From Rana temporaria (Eukaryota; Chordata; Amphibia; Anura; Ranidae): a stretch of DNA of 64,000 nt. Each line of letters begins with the position of its first letter. Position 1 is the stretch's first letter. The DNA lies in the NCBI RefSeq assembly GCF_905171775.1, contig NC_053499.1, forward strand, positions 85,226,669 to 85,290,668, in the 5' to 3' direction. The notes below the pieces were generated by a model. It was not told the origin of the DNA. It was given only the letters and a program-made list of their open reading frames with translations, and ran no database searches. Shown in pieces: positions 1-10,748 of the stretch. Position numbers and translations under genes: made by a program.

Positions 1-300
1 TCTAATTTTGACTGTCCTATCATCCTGGACCACAAACCTTCCTCACTGTGCTATATGTTTTCTGCTGAACCATTGGCATGGTTATATATTCTTAGTCCTC
101 TCCATAAAATTATCAGAAATTTGTGCTTGAAGTAGAACTATAGGCAACACTTTTTTTCCTATTTTGGATAGAGTAAGGGGGGGTTGTAGCCCCTGTCAAT
201 TTTTTTTTTTTTTTTACCATCCCTGTCCCATTGCAGAGATTTTCCTTCACTCTCTGCCCCATAGCTAAACAGGAAGTGATATGAAATCTATGCAAAATAA
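1..300. other. No gene seen
   Basis: AT-rich DNA with short homopolymer runs, including a T-run near 200-216. Only short out-of-context reading frames occur and I recognise no repeat family. It ends at the first AGCGGAGG foldback element. Probably intronic or intergenic. Confidence 0.5.
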
Positions 301-857
301 AGCGGAGGTTCACCCTCAAACTGAACTTTCTATCTATCATTTCTGCAGCCTTAATAAATGCCTGTAGCGTTGTCATTTTTTTCAAGATCTGTACCCTTAC
401 CTGTATTCAGCCTCACTTCTGGGTCTTCTTCCCTGCGGGGAGTGGGCGTGTTGCTTCTTTTCCCCGACGACTCGAGGCGTAATGGGAGCTGTGCGCAAGG
501 TCTCCTGGGAGTGACGTTTCAACACTCACAGGAGACCAACCCGAAATAGCTAGGCGAGGCGTGTATTCTCGCGCTAGCTCGAGTGTCACGTGACGTGGGA
601 AGCGGGTCACATGACTCGCAAAGCGCCTCATGTGACGAGGGCGCATCACGGAATCCAGGAAGTGTTTGCTTGTGGGCTTCACAATGACCACAAGCAAGAT
701 GGAAAAGCCCTGGACTATTTTTTATAAGTTATTCTTTTGGACGAAAATGGAACAGATGGATGTACGAGCGGCTAGCAAGTGAGTAGTACCATGCTAGCTA
801 TATTACATAGCATTGCAGATTTTCAAAAAAAAATGCATAACCCGCGGAACCTCCGCT
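301..857. mobile_element. TTAA-type foldback MITE, copy 1 (AGCGGAGG family)
   Basis: The ends are AGCGGAGGTTCACCC on the left and a CCTCCGCT complement on the right. The right end is followed by TTAA; the left flank is ATAA, so one target copy has decayed. Two more copies of this family (1027-1510 and 23222-23685) have TTAA on both sides, which suggests a piggyBac-mobilised non-autonomous element. The interior is CpG-rich and has no coding capacity. Short ORFs inside are chance. Confidence 0.75.
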
Positions 858-1026
858 TTAAGGGAATCCATTCCCCCCACCCAGGCATTGAGAACTAGTG
901 TCCCCACTCGAAAATGTCAGGGTGGGTCTTAAACAAAGGGGTGTGGCCTTGACAGGAAGGGGGTGGGTCATATTTAAATTAGGGGGTGCACAAGTTTAGT
1001 CAGGCCTAGGGCAGCACAAAACTTAA

Positions 1027-1510
1027 AGCGGAGGTTCACCCATGCAGCATACTAGCGTCAGCTACAGTATGCATTTATTTTATTTTTTTCAGCTGTACTC
1101 ACTGTTTAATTCGTTTCAGACTCCTTCGGGGAGTAGGCGTTCCTGTCAAGAGGGGAACATGATTGACGGCCAGCTATGGCGTGTCACGCTTCCCGGAAAT
1201 AGCCGAAATAGGACTTGGCTCTTCACGGCGCCTGCGCAGTCAGCTCCTAGTCTGTGCGCAGGCGCCGTATAGCGCCGTGAAGAGCCGAGACCTACTTCGG
1301 CTATTTTCGGGAAGCCCGACGCCCCATAGCCGGCCATCAATCATGTTCCTCTCTTGATAGGAACGCCTATTCCCCCCGGGTGTCTAAAACGAAAACTATT
1401 GGATAACACTGTGAGTACAGCGCAAAAAAAATAAATAAAGGCATACTGTAGCTGACGCTAATATGCTGCATGGCATGGTAGAAAGCAGTTTTTTAGGGTG
1501 AACCTCCGCT
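1027..1510. mobile_element. TTAA-type foldback MITE, copy 2, near-complete palindrome
   Basis: Bounded by TTAA at 1023-1026 and 1511-1514, with AGCGGAGG/CCTCCGCT ends. Almost the whole element is an inverted repeat: the left arm (GCATACTAGCGTCAGC..., CCCGGAAATAGCCG..., GAAGAGCC) recurs inverted in the right arm, with the centre near 1260 in a GCGCAGGCGCCG stretch. The short ORFs on both strands are mirror images of this palindrome and are not genes. Confidence 0.85.
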
Positions 1511-1525
1511 TTAAATACACCACTA

Positions 1526-2332
1526 GTCTCCTCCCCATGTCTCTATAACCTCCCTCCTGTCACACCCCCCCCCCATGTCACACTGTCTCCCCCCATGTAT
1601 CTATGACCCCTCTCCTGTCACACTGTCTCCCTCCATGTCTCTATGACCCCCCTCCTGTCACACTGTCTCCCCCATGTCTCTATGACCCCTCTCCTGTCAC
1701 ACTGTCTCCTCCCATGTCTCTTTGACCCCCCTCCTGTCACACTGTCTCCCCATGTCTCTGTGACCCCTCTCCTGTCACACTGTCTCCCGCCATGTCTCTA
1801 TTACCCCCCTCCTGTCACACGGTCTCCCCCCATGTCTCTATGACACCTCTCCTGTCACACTCCCCCCATGTCTCTATGACCCCTCTCCTGTCACACTGTC
1901 TCCCCCATGTGTCTATGACTCCCCTCCTGTCACACTGTCCCCCATGTCTCTATGACCCCCCTCCTGTCACACTGTCTCCCCCATGTCTCTATAACCCCCC
2001 TCCTGTCACACTGTCTCCCCCATGTCTCTATGACCCCCCTCCTGTCACACTGTCTCCCCTATGTCACTATGACCCCCCTCATGTCACACCATCTCCCCCA
2101 TGTCTCTATGATCCCCCCTCCTGTCACACTGTCTCCCCCCATGTCTCTATGACCCCCCTCCTGTCACAAAGTCTCCCCCCCATGTCTCTATGACCCTCCT
2201 CCTGTCACACTGTCTCCCCCGTGTCTCTATGACCCTCCTCCTGTCACACTGCCTCCCCCATGTCTCTATGACCACCCTCCTGTCACACTGTCCCTGCCAT
2301 GTCTCTATGACCCCCCCTTCTGTCACACTGGG
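1526..2332. repeat. C-rich minisatellite, about 39-bp unit
   Basis: About twenty tandem copies of a pyrimidine-rich unit of the form CATGTCTCTATGACC, C-run, TCCTGTCACACTGTCTC. Units vary in C-run length, giving 37-41 bp periods. The array stops abruptly at 2332, where a G-rich array begins. Overlapping proline/serine-rich ORFs are products of the repeat. Confidence 0.95.
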
Positions 2333-3721
2333 GGGTAATGCAATTTGGTGGAGGGCAATGTGATTTGGCGGGGTGATGAAATGTGCTGGGGGCGATGCAA
2401 TTTGGCGGGGGGCAATGCAATGTGATGCAATTTGGCAGGGGAAATGCGATATGCTGGGGCGATGCGATTTGGTGGGCGAAATTATGTACTGGGGCAATGC
2501 AATTTGGTGAGGAGGCGATGCGATGTGCTGTGGCAATGCGATGCAATTTGCCGGGGGGGCGATGCAATGTGCTGGAGCGATGCGATGCAATTTGGTGGGG
2601 GGCAATGCGACTTGGTGGGCGATGTGCTGGGGCGATGCGATTTGGTGGGGGGGCGATGCAATGTGCTGGGACGATGTGATGCAATTTGGTGGGGGGCAAT
2701 GCGACTTGGTGGGCGATGCGATTTGGTGGGCGATGCGATGCAATTTATCGGGGCGCTGCGATATGGTGGGCGATGTGATTTGGTGGGCGATGCAATTTGG
2801 CGTGGGGTGATACGATTTGGTGGGCGATACGATTTGGTGGGTGATGCAATTTGGTGGGGGCAGCAATCTGGTGGGGGATGTGATTGCTGGGACAATGCGA
2901 TTTGTTGGGTGAGGAGCTGAGGTGATGCGATTTGGTGGGGGGAGCTGCGATTTGGTGGGCAATGTGATTTGGCGTGGGGTGATGCAATGTGCTGGGGTGA
3001 TACGATTTGGTGAGCAGTGCGATTTGGTGGGGGGCAGCGATCTGGTGGGGGATGTGATTGCTGGGGCAATGCGATTTGGTGGGCGAGGAGCAGGGGTGAT
3101 GCGATTTGGTGGGCGATGCGATTTGGTGGGGGAAGCGATCTGGTGGGGGGATGTGATTGCTGGGGCAATGCGATTTGGTGGACAAGGAGCTGGGGTGATG
3201 CCATTTGGTGGGCGCTATGCAATGTGCTGGGGCGATGCTCTGGGGAAATGCGATTTGGTGGACGATGCGATTTGGTGGGGGCGCTGCAATTTGGTGGGCG
3301 ATGTGATTTGGTGGGCAATGCGATTTGGCGTGGGGTGATGCAATGTGCTGGGGTGATGTGATTTGGTGGGGGCAGCGATCTGGTGGGGGGGATGTGATTG
3401 CTTGGGCAATGCGATTTGGTGGGCGAGGAGCTTGGGTGATGCGATTTGGTGGGAGTGATGCGATTTGGTGGTGCTGCGATTTGGTGGACAATGTGATTTA
3501 GCGTGGGGTGATACAATGTGCTGGGGTGCAGCGATCTGGTGGGGGGATGTGATTGCTGGGGCAATGCGATTTGGTGGGCGAGGAGCTGGGGTGATGCAAT
3601 TTAATGGGGGCCATGCGATGTGCTGGGGCGATGCGCTGGGGGCAATGTTATTTGGTGGGTGATGCGATGTGCTGGGGCGATGCGATGCAATTTTTGCGGG
3701 GGGGCCATGTGATGTGATGGG
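2333..3721. repeat. G-rich minisatellite, GATGCGATTTGGTGGGC-type unit
   Basis: About 1.4 kb of degenerate tandem repeats built from GATGCGATTTGGTGGGC and GATGCAATGTGCTGGGGC modules, with higher-order variants containing GATGTGATTGCTGGGGC. The plus strand is strongly G-rich with many runs of three or more G. Long low-complexity ORFs on both strands (up to 360 codons on minus) follow from the repeat having few stops. Confidence 0.95.
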
Positions 3722-4239
3722 GGAATATTTACTCAATTTTAACAATTATCTATATAACATAGAGAAAGTTATTTGTGCAAATAGTTGTAAAGCAGTTTTT
3801 TAAATACTCCCACCATCCCATATAACACCAAAACACAAACCCCATTTTCAACATTATTATGCGCAGTTTAAACTTCATAAAGTCGTCTTCAGTACATCTA
3901 GATGCATAAATGAATTGTGTTGCTAATTATTATTATTTATTTAAATGAAAAGCTGTACAGAAAAAAGTGGGGTGACAACTTCCTCTGACACTGCTGTTGC
4001 TATGGAAACCTGACCTGAAACCTATTACATTTCTTGTGCAGCACAGAGCGTGTGCGAGATCTGCAAGCATGAAATCCAGGAAGTAATACAGTTTGGCTTC
4101 AGATGCCCACACTTAAGATGGCCACGGTCTAATGCTAGTTTATAAACTTATGCTGTAATAACCTAACAAAACAGACCTTAGTTTGCAGACTAACTTTACT
4201 AGAATACATTAAGCTTGTGTATTATAGGGGTATTTTTAT
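3722..4239. other. No gene seen
   Basis: Single-copy-looking AT-rich sequence between the minisatellite and the next transposon. No long ORF, splice-flanked exon or tandem repeat was recognised. Confidence 0.5.
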
Positions 4240-5180
4240 TTAACCACTTGCCTACTGTGCACATACACCCCCTTCCTGCCCAGACGAGATTTTAGCTTCC
4301 GGCACTGCGTCGCTATAACTGACAATTGCGTGGTCGTGCGACGTGGCTCCCAAACAAAATTGACGTCCTGTATTTCCCCACAAATAGAGCTTTCTTTTGG
4401 TGGTATTTGATCGCCTGTGCGGTTTTTATTTTTTGGGCTATAAACAAATAAATATTTTGAAAAAAAAACACAATATTTTTTTACTTTTTGCTATAATAAA
4501 TATCCCATTTTTAAAAAAAAAAATCTTTTTTTTTTCTTAGTTTAGGCAGATACGTATTATTCTATATATTTTTGGTAAAAAAAAAAAATGGCAATAACCT
4601 GGTTTGCGCAGAAGTTATATTGCCTACAAAATAGGCGACATAATGATTTATTTTTTATTTATTTTTTACTAGGAATGGCGGCGATCTGCGTTTTTTTCAG
4701 GACTGCGACATTATAGCGGACACATCGGACACTTTTGACACATTTTTGGGACCATTCACATTTTTACAGTGAACAGTACTATAAATATGCATTGATTACT
4801 GTATAAATGTGACTGGCAGGGAAGGGGTTAACCACTAGGGGGCGGGGAAGGGGTTAAATGTGTATCCTGGGTGTGTTCTAACTGTAGGTTGAGGGGGGTG
4901 ACTGGGGGAGGTGACCGATCCCTATGTACAAGGGACACAGATCGGTCTCCTCTCTCCCTGACAGGACGTGGAGCTCTGTGTTTACACACAGAGCTTCACG
5001 TCCCTGCTCAGTTACTGGGCAATCGCGGGTGCCCGGCGGCCATCACGGCTGCCGGGCACGCGCACTGTGTTCCCAGTGACGCAAAGGCTTTAAATGACAG
5101 GACGTCATATGACGTTCTGTCAGAACAATAGAGCATTCCGCCCGCCGTCATTTGACGGCGGGCGGGTGTTAAGTGGTTAA
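4240..5180. mobile_element. piggyBac-like non-autonomous element (TTAA-CCACTT ends)
   Basis: The left end is TTAACCACTTGCC at 4240 and the right end is AAGTGGTTAA at 5171-5180. This matches TTAA target duplication with CCACTT inverted termini. A subterminal hairpin (CCGCCCGCCGTCATTTGACGGCGGGCGGG) precedes the right end. No transposase is present. Related right ends occur at 5211-5220 and 17851-17860, and an older relative lies at 43790-45730. Confidence 0.75.
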
Positions 5181-5371
5181 AAGGTGTAATTGTGGCCGGA
5201 GCTCCACTTTAAGTGGTTAAATCACAAAGCAAAAATAAGTTTTGTATGATGGTATATATAAATCACTAATATACCAAAAACAGGAGAGGTTGATTGCCAC
5301 TATAGAACACTATAGAGTACTCTCATACATTAATAATAAACATAAAAATAAATTAAATAAGAATTTAATTG

Positions 5372-5822
5372 CCTGTCTACACGTCCTGCTGTTTCTCCAG
5401 TGTTTTTTGTGTTTCTGCAAACCCCAGTGACTTGGCCTGTGATAAACTGCTGGGAGGCGTGGGAGCAGGCGTTTCCATCTGCCAGAGCCCCGTCTGGGCT
5501 CCGCCTAGGCTCCGCCCCCCGCAGGTGGCTCGTCTCATCAGCCCCACCTGCCCGCCCTTCATAATCTGGGCCAGAGCGCTGACGCGCTATCCAGACCTGC
5601 CAGGTCCTGCCGGCGCTGCCTGTCTACACATCCTGCTGTTTCTCTAGTGTTTTTTGTGTTTCTGCAAACCCCTGTGACTTGGCCTGTGATAAACTGCTGG
5701 GAGGCGTGGGAGCAGGCGTTGCCATCTGCCAGAGCCCCGTCTGGGCTCCGCCCCCCGCAGGTGGCTCGTCTCATCAGCCCCACCTGCCCGCCCTTCATAA
5801 TCTGGGCCAGAGCGCTGACGCG
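5372..5822 (+). promoter_or_regulatory. Two tandem 5'-UTR monomers of the L2 element
   Basis: A unit starting CCTGTCTACACGTCCTGCTG at 5372 is repeated at 5619, a period of 247 bp. Both copies share CTTGGCCTGTGATAAACTGC, GGCTCCGCC-rich DNA and CATAATCTGGGCCAGAGCGC. The first has an extra GC box-like CTAGGCTCCGCC segment of about 16 bp. Their position at the LINE 5' end and GC-box content suggest duplicated promoter monomers, as known for some L1 families. Promoter activity is inferred. Confidence 0.65.
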
Positions 5823-6073
5823 CAGCGTCAGCGCAGCGGCGCCGGCGGCGGCGCGCCCTTGGCGCTCTGAAGGGCGCGACAAAGGGTGCGGCGTCTGCGG
5901 GCGTCCACGGCCGTTCGCGACTGGCGAGGGGGTAAAACGCTGCCGGACTAATCTTTCTAAGCAGAAGGGAATTGGGAACACAGCGTGTGATCTGCGACCT
6001 GTGAGGGGGTACACCAAGCGGATGGTTCCCAAAACTGGAAAGAATCTAAGACATTACAGACAGTATTAAAATT

Positions 6074-6132
6074 GTAAGTAATACTCCGATACATTTATCT
6101 TGACTCTCTAAAGTACTCTTTTTTGCCCCTAG
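6074..6132 (+). other. Possible 59-bp intron in the L2 5' region
   Basis: A consensus donor GTAAGT at 6074 and a pyrimidine-rich acceptor TTTTTTGCCCCTAG ending at 6132 lie 59 bp apart, just before a 38-codon ORF from the ATG at 6150. Vertebrate introns are rarely this short, so this may be chance. Confidence 0.25.
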
Positions 6133-6288
6133 GATACAAATATCAGAAATGGACTTGTTACAGTTTTACAACAATGGCTCAGTGGAGCCAGATGGATTAA
6201 AAGCTGCGTTTCTCAATTGCATTAATAAGGGACATCAACATACCGAGGGCTTAGAACCTATTTAAAAAGTATACGGAAGAAAGCACAT

Positions 6289-6490
6289 TTGGAGGGGAAA
6301 GCTCAGTGTGGCCCTGACAAAGCCCACTATAAATATTTAGCAGGGAGACTGGTGGGTAATAGTAAATGGGCCTTAATGAATGTTCGCTCCTTAGTGGCCC
6401 ATGCAAACAATATTTTTGATGTAATTAATGAACATGATTGTGATTTCTTATGTATAACTGAAACATGGCTGACGGATGCAAGCACTCCAG
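6289..6490 (+). pseudogene. L2 endonuclease N-terminal fragment
   Basis: The reading frame contains the start of an apurinic-like endonuclease: a WALMNVRSL motif followed about 20 residues later by DFLCITETWL, where the ITETWL glutamate is the conserved metal-binding residue. The homology stops at about 6490, where the Ngaro terminus begins. The frame then runs a few codons into foreign DNA before a stop at 6520-6522. The protein resumes at 13572 with the segment expected next (AAVPSGYKIF). Confidence 0.8.
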
Positions 6491-6667
6491 GAAAGCCCGG
6501 AGCAAAAGAAAGTATGCCATAGGCGGAGGGCTGGCATGACGGGGTTAATCTGGGAATGCAAGAGAGAGGAGACTGGGATGTGAAAAGTGGGAGGGGGGAG
6601 AGTATGGTACTATAAATACAATGAGCCCTCCCACTGGGGTAACACATTCCCCAGGGAAATTTCAGGG

Positions 6668-8521
6668 ATGTCACGCATTCAGGAGCTTTTAGCTGAGCTC
6701 CGGGCCGAGGCCTCTGCCAGGGGGCAGGATTGGGTTCAGCAGAACCTGGGCCCCATCATGGACCAACCACCCGTGGGTCCACAGACCAGGGGGAGAGAGT
6801 CAGCGCGAGCTAGGCGGTCTAAGCCGCCTGAGCGCTTCTCCCCTGACCTCTCCCCGAGAGCCGTACGTCCTTCGGGCCCCCCCACCAAGCGACGGAACTC
6901 TGCTACAGGGGGGGGGGGGATGCCGGAAGGAATCCCAGCAGCAAAGCGGTTCTACGAGCGGCCGCTCCGGGAGCTCCCGGTCGGCCGAATCGCCCGTTCG
7001 TCGCAGGGACATGGAGCGCGCGGGCCCCTCCCACCACGCGGGGGATCACGTGTAGGGGCCTCTGCGGACATACTCGAGGGCGGCGAGTCACGGGCCTACT
7101 ACCTCCGTGGCCGGGACTCTACGCCAGATGGAGGGTGAGGTCAGCAGAGCGGCGGGAAGGAGAGAGGACGACAGGGCTGGAGAGAGCCCCCCCACACGGG
7201 GAAAGCGACGAGGAAATCGTCCGGCGGGTTCGCAGCGAGGGGGCGGAGCCAAGAGGCGGCAGGACCTTTGCCTCCCAGGGATCCTTCCCCTGGTGGGTTT
7301 TCAGCAGATGAGGTCGATCAAGCTGTGGACCGGTCTGAGGGGGAGCTGTCCGGATCGGAGGATGGAGGGGTCAGCGCGGATAGGCCTGCAGCGGGGGATT
7401 CGGGACGGTCGGCTGGGGGTTCTCTCCCCAGGCAACCCGGTAAGTCCTCTCTAAACTCTTCTGACAATGCTGTTTCTATGCTGGGGGTGGCTGGGGTTAG
7501 CCAGGGCAGGTCAGGGACAGAGGTTTCCAGGGGTGAGGAGGCTAGTTTTAAGGGGTTCCTGGTTGGGATTAAGGAGCTGGTTGCCCGTTTTGAACAAGAG
7601 GGGGGTGGGCCTAGCCCGGCGGGGGCATGGGGCTCTCCACAGACGGGTGTAGCGGTGGTAGTGCCTGCGGCGGGGTTAGTACAGCCCCCAGTGCCGGTTG
7701 TTGACCCCCCGCTCCCTCCCCAGCGGTGGTTGAGGGCGCGCAGAAGAAAGGGGAGGAGGGTAACAAGGCCCCGGTGGAAAGGCAGGATGTTGTCAGGCTG
7801 GCCGACGCAGCGAAATGCGAGGTCTACGTTTGCTTTGAAGGGCCGTTAGGAACTCATCTGAAGGCGGAGGTACGCGAAAAAATAGGAAAAGGTGAGTATG
7901 TGGAGATATTTTCGTTGTTGCCATTGGAAAAGTTCAACCTGGACAGGGTTAAGCCGGATGACTACAAGAAAGACGACGAGGAAAAGCGTAGGTATCGGCT
8001 CATTCCGCGTACCTTCTCAAATTGGTTGCAGGCATTTGGCATTCTAGCCAGTGTGATTTGCATTAAGAAGCCAGAGTGCGGTGCGGCGCTTTTTGGGTAC
8101 CAGGATTCCATAGGAGAGGGGCGTATAGGGTTTACGGGGTACTGCTTGGCTGCGATATGACGAGCAGTTTAGGCAAAAGATGGCAATGCGGCCGGATTTG
8201 CGGTGGGACCACAAAGATATCAATCTGTGGGTCCGTCTCATGACGTCTGCCAGGGTACCGAATCAGTCTTTTCGGGACGGGGCCGGTGGATCGTCTTCCT
8301 CTGGACAGCCGGCCAGTAAAACTAAAGGGGTGTGTTGGCAATACAACGCCGGGAGTTGCAAGTTTGGAGCCGCATGCAGATTCAAGCACGAGTGTTCAGG
8401 CTGCGGGGGATCTCACACCCAGGCTAGGTGTTTCAAGCAAGGAAAGGGTCGCGCAGGTGAGTTTGGCAACAAGAGGGAGGACTCCGGTGATGGTGGGAAG
8501 GATGTGTCCGTTCCTAAGTAG
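6668..8521 (+). pseudogene. Ngaro ORF1 (gag-like) with CCCH zinc finger, frameshifted
   Basis: The likely start is the ATG at 6668 (MSRIQELLAELRAEA, a helical start). The frame then moves through segments near 7107-7454, 7268-7849, 7726-8160 and 8180-8521, so several indels break it. The middle is low-complexity and Gly/Pro-rich. A conserved core occurs near 7790-8100 (EVYVCFEGPLGTHLK... FSNWLQAFGILASV). The C-terminus has a CCCH finger (C-x7-C-x5-C-x3-H) followed at once by a CCHC-like knuckle (C-x2-C-x3-H-x4-C). Role by analogy: RNA binding and particle formation. Confidence 0.75.
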
Positions 8522-8522
8522 G

Positions 8523-9914
8523 TATTACATAGTTACATAGTTACATAGTTAGTCAGGTTGAAAAAAGACACACGTCCATCCAGTTCAACCTCAAAAAAAG
8601 AAACAAACAAAATAAAAAACACAATACAATCCCATACACCCAACTCCATACCCACAGTTGATCCAGAGGAAGGCAAAAAACCCCAGCAGAGCATGATCCA
8701 ATTTGCTACAGCAGGGGAAAAAATTCCTTCCTGATCCCCCGAGAGGCAATCGGATTTACCCTGGATCAACTTTACCTACAAATCTTAGTACTCAGTTATT
8801 TTATGTACATTTAGGAAATAATCCAGGCCTTTCTTAAAGCAATCTACTGAGCTGGCCAGAACCACCTCTGGAGGGAGTCTGTTCCACATTTTCACAGCTC
8901 TTACTGTGAAAAAACCTTTCCGTATTTGGAGGTGAAATCTCTTTTCCTCTAGACGTAAAGAGTGCCCCCTTGTCCTCAGTGTTGACCGTAAAGTGAATAA
9001 CTCAACACCAAGTACACTGTATGGACCTCTTATATTTTTGTACATGTTGATCATATCCCCCTAATTCTCCTCTTCTCAAGAGTGAATAGATTTAGTTCTT
9101 CTAATCTTTCCTCATAGCTGAGCTCCTCCATGCCTCTTATCAGTTTGGTTGCTCTTCTCTGCACTTTCTCCAGTTCTCCGATATCCTTTTTGAGAACTGG
9201 TGCCCAAAACTGAACTGCATATTCCAGATGAGGTCTTACTAATGATTTGTACAGGGGCAAAATTATATCTCTGTCTCTGGAGTCCATACCTCTCTTAATA
9301 CAAGAAAGGACTTTGCTCGCTTTGGAAACCGCAGCTTGGCATTGCATGCCATTATTGAACTTATGATCAACTAAAACCCCCAGATCCTTCTCCACTACAG
9401 ATCCCCCCAGTTGTACTCCCCCTAGTATGTATGATGCATGCATATTCTTAGCCCCCAAGTGCATAACTTTACATTTATCAACATTAAACCTCATCTGCCA
9501 CTCAGTCGCCCAATTAGACAGAGCATTGAGGTCAGCTTGTAAATTGGAGACATCCTGCAAGGACGTTATTCCACTGCATAGCTTGGTGTCATCTGCAAAG
9601 ACAGAAATGTTACTTTTGATCCCAGACCCAATATCATTTATAAATATATTGAAAAGTAAGGGTCCCAGCACTGAACCTTGGGGTACACCACTGATAACAT
9701 TGGACCATTCAGAGTAAGAATCATTAACCACGACTCTCTGAATTCTGGCTTTCAGCCAATTTTCTATCCATTTACAAACTGATATATCCAATCCTGTAGA
9801 CCTTACCTTACACATGAGCCGTGTGTGCGGAACTGTATCGAACGCTTTTGCAAAATCCAAATATATCACGTCCACAGCCACGCCTCTGTCCAGGGTTTTA
9901 CTTACCTCTTCATA
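8523..9914 (-). mobile_element. CR1 LINE, 5'-truncated, minus strand
   Basis: It is inserted between Ngaro gag and RT. The 3' end lies at low coordinates and carries the short tandem tail (ATTACATAGTTACATAG on plus) typical of amphibian CR1. The 5' truncation point is near 9914, where Ngaro RT sequence resumes. This is the innermost level of the nest and so the youngest insertion of this series. Confidence 0.85.
8785..9914 (-). pseudogene. CR1 reverse transcriptase, C-terminal part
   Basis: The minus frame from about 9914 shows YLDFAKAFDTVPH (RT block with catalytic Asp), SGVPQGSVLGPLLFNIFIND, then FADDTKL (the catalytic FADD box). The thumb region and C-terminal LFTLEKRRIRG motif follow. 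A 1-base frameshift near 9052 moves the frame into 9054-8785, which carries the usual CR1 tail (GPYSVLGVELFTLRS, NRLPPEVVLASSVDCFKK). The endonuclease and N-terminal RT are absent through truncation. Confidence 0.9.
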
Positions 9915-10748
9915 AAAGGAAATTCAGACAGGCAGGCCGCCCGTTTATTGGAAGAGGGCTTTGCGGAAGGTTTTAGGATTCCATGCTCGTTGCAGGTTAT
10001 TCCGCCAGTTCCTCGCAATTTGCGGTCGGCTTTACGGCACCCTGAGGTAGTTTCGGAGAAACTAATGAAGGAAGTGGAATTGGGGCGTATGGCGGGCCCT
10101 TTCTCAGAGCCCCCCTTACCCGATTTGGTGGTTTCGCCTTTGGGAGTGGTTCCAAAGAAGGAGCCGAACAAATTCAGGCTAATTCACCACCTTTCCTTTC
10201 CAAAAGGGGGGGCGGTGAATGACGCCATTGACCCCGACACCTGTGCGGTTAGCTACACGTCCTTTGATGCGGCGGTGGCGTGGGTTCGCCACTACGGGGA
10301 AGGGGCGTTGTTGGCTAAGGCGAACGTGGAAGCGGCCTTCCGGCTGCTGCCGGTGCACCCCGACAGCTTTCGCCTGCTGGGGTGCACTTGGGGCGGTGAG
10401 TTTTTTGTGGATCAATGCCTGCCCATGGGATGTTCGGTGTCGTGCTCTCTGTTTGAGCAGTTTAGTTCATTTGTAGAATGGGTGGTCAGGGATGTGTCAT
10501 GTATCAGCTCTATCATCCACTACCTAGATGATTTCCTCTGCGTGGGACCGGGGGGGTCCAAGACGTGTGCAATACTCTTGGGTATGTTGGAGCACATAGC
10601 GGACCGGTTTGGGGTTCCGTTGGCCCCAGATAAGACGGAGGGTCTGAGGACGGTGATCACGATAGACTCTACCGCCATGGAGTGCAGATTGCCGGACGGC
10701 AAGGTGGACGCGTTGAGGGACGAAGTACGAGGTATGTTCAGAAGGTGA
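9915..10748 (+). pseudogene. Ngaro reverse transcriptase
   Basis: The frame resumes after the CR1 insertion at NSDRQAARLLEEGFAEGFRI, followed by SPLGVVPKKEPNKFRLIHHLS, KANVEAAFRLLPVHP, LPMGCSVSCSLFEQF and IHYLDDFLCVG, with the catalytic YLDD. These are the DIRS/Ngaro RT blocks. The frame shifts near 10735 (stop at 10746-10748), after which RNase H continues in a frame starting near 10720. The CR1 insertion separates RT from its natural N-terminus. Confidence 0.88.

Noticed and set aside
1526..2332. Possible CRISPR-like array
   Set aside because: Units are contiguous and variable with no unique spacers; eukaryotic minisatellite.
2147..3745. Minus-strand ORFs up to 360 codons, Pro/Ser/His-rich
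   Set aside because: They exactly overlap the G-rich minisatellite and exist in all frames because the repeat lacks stops.
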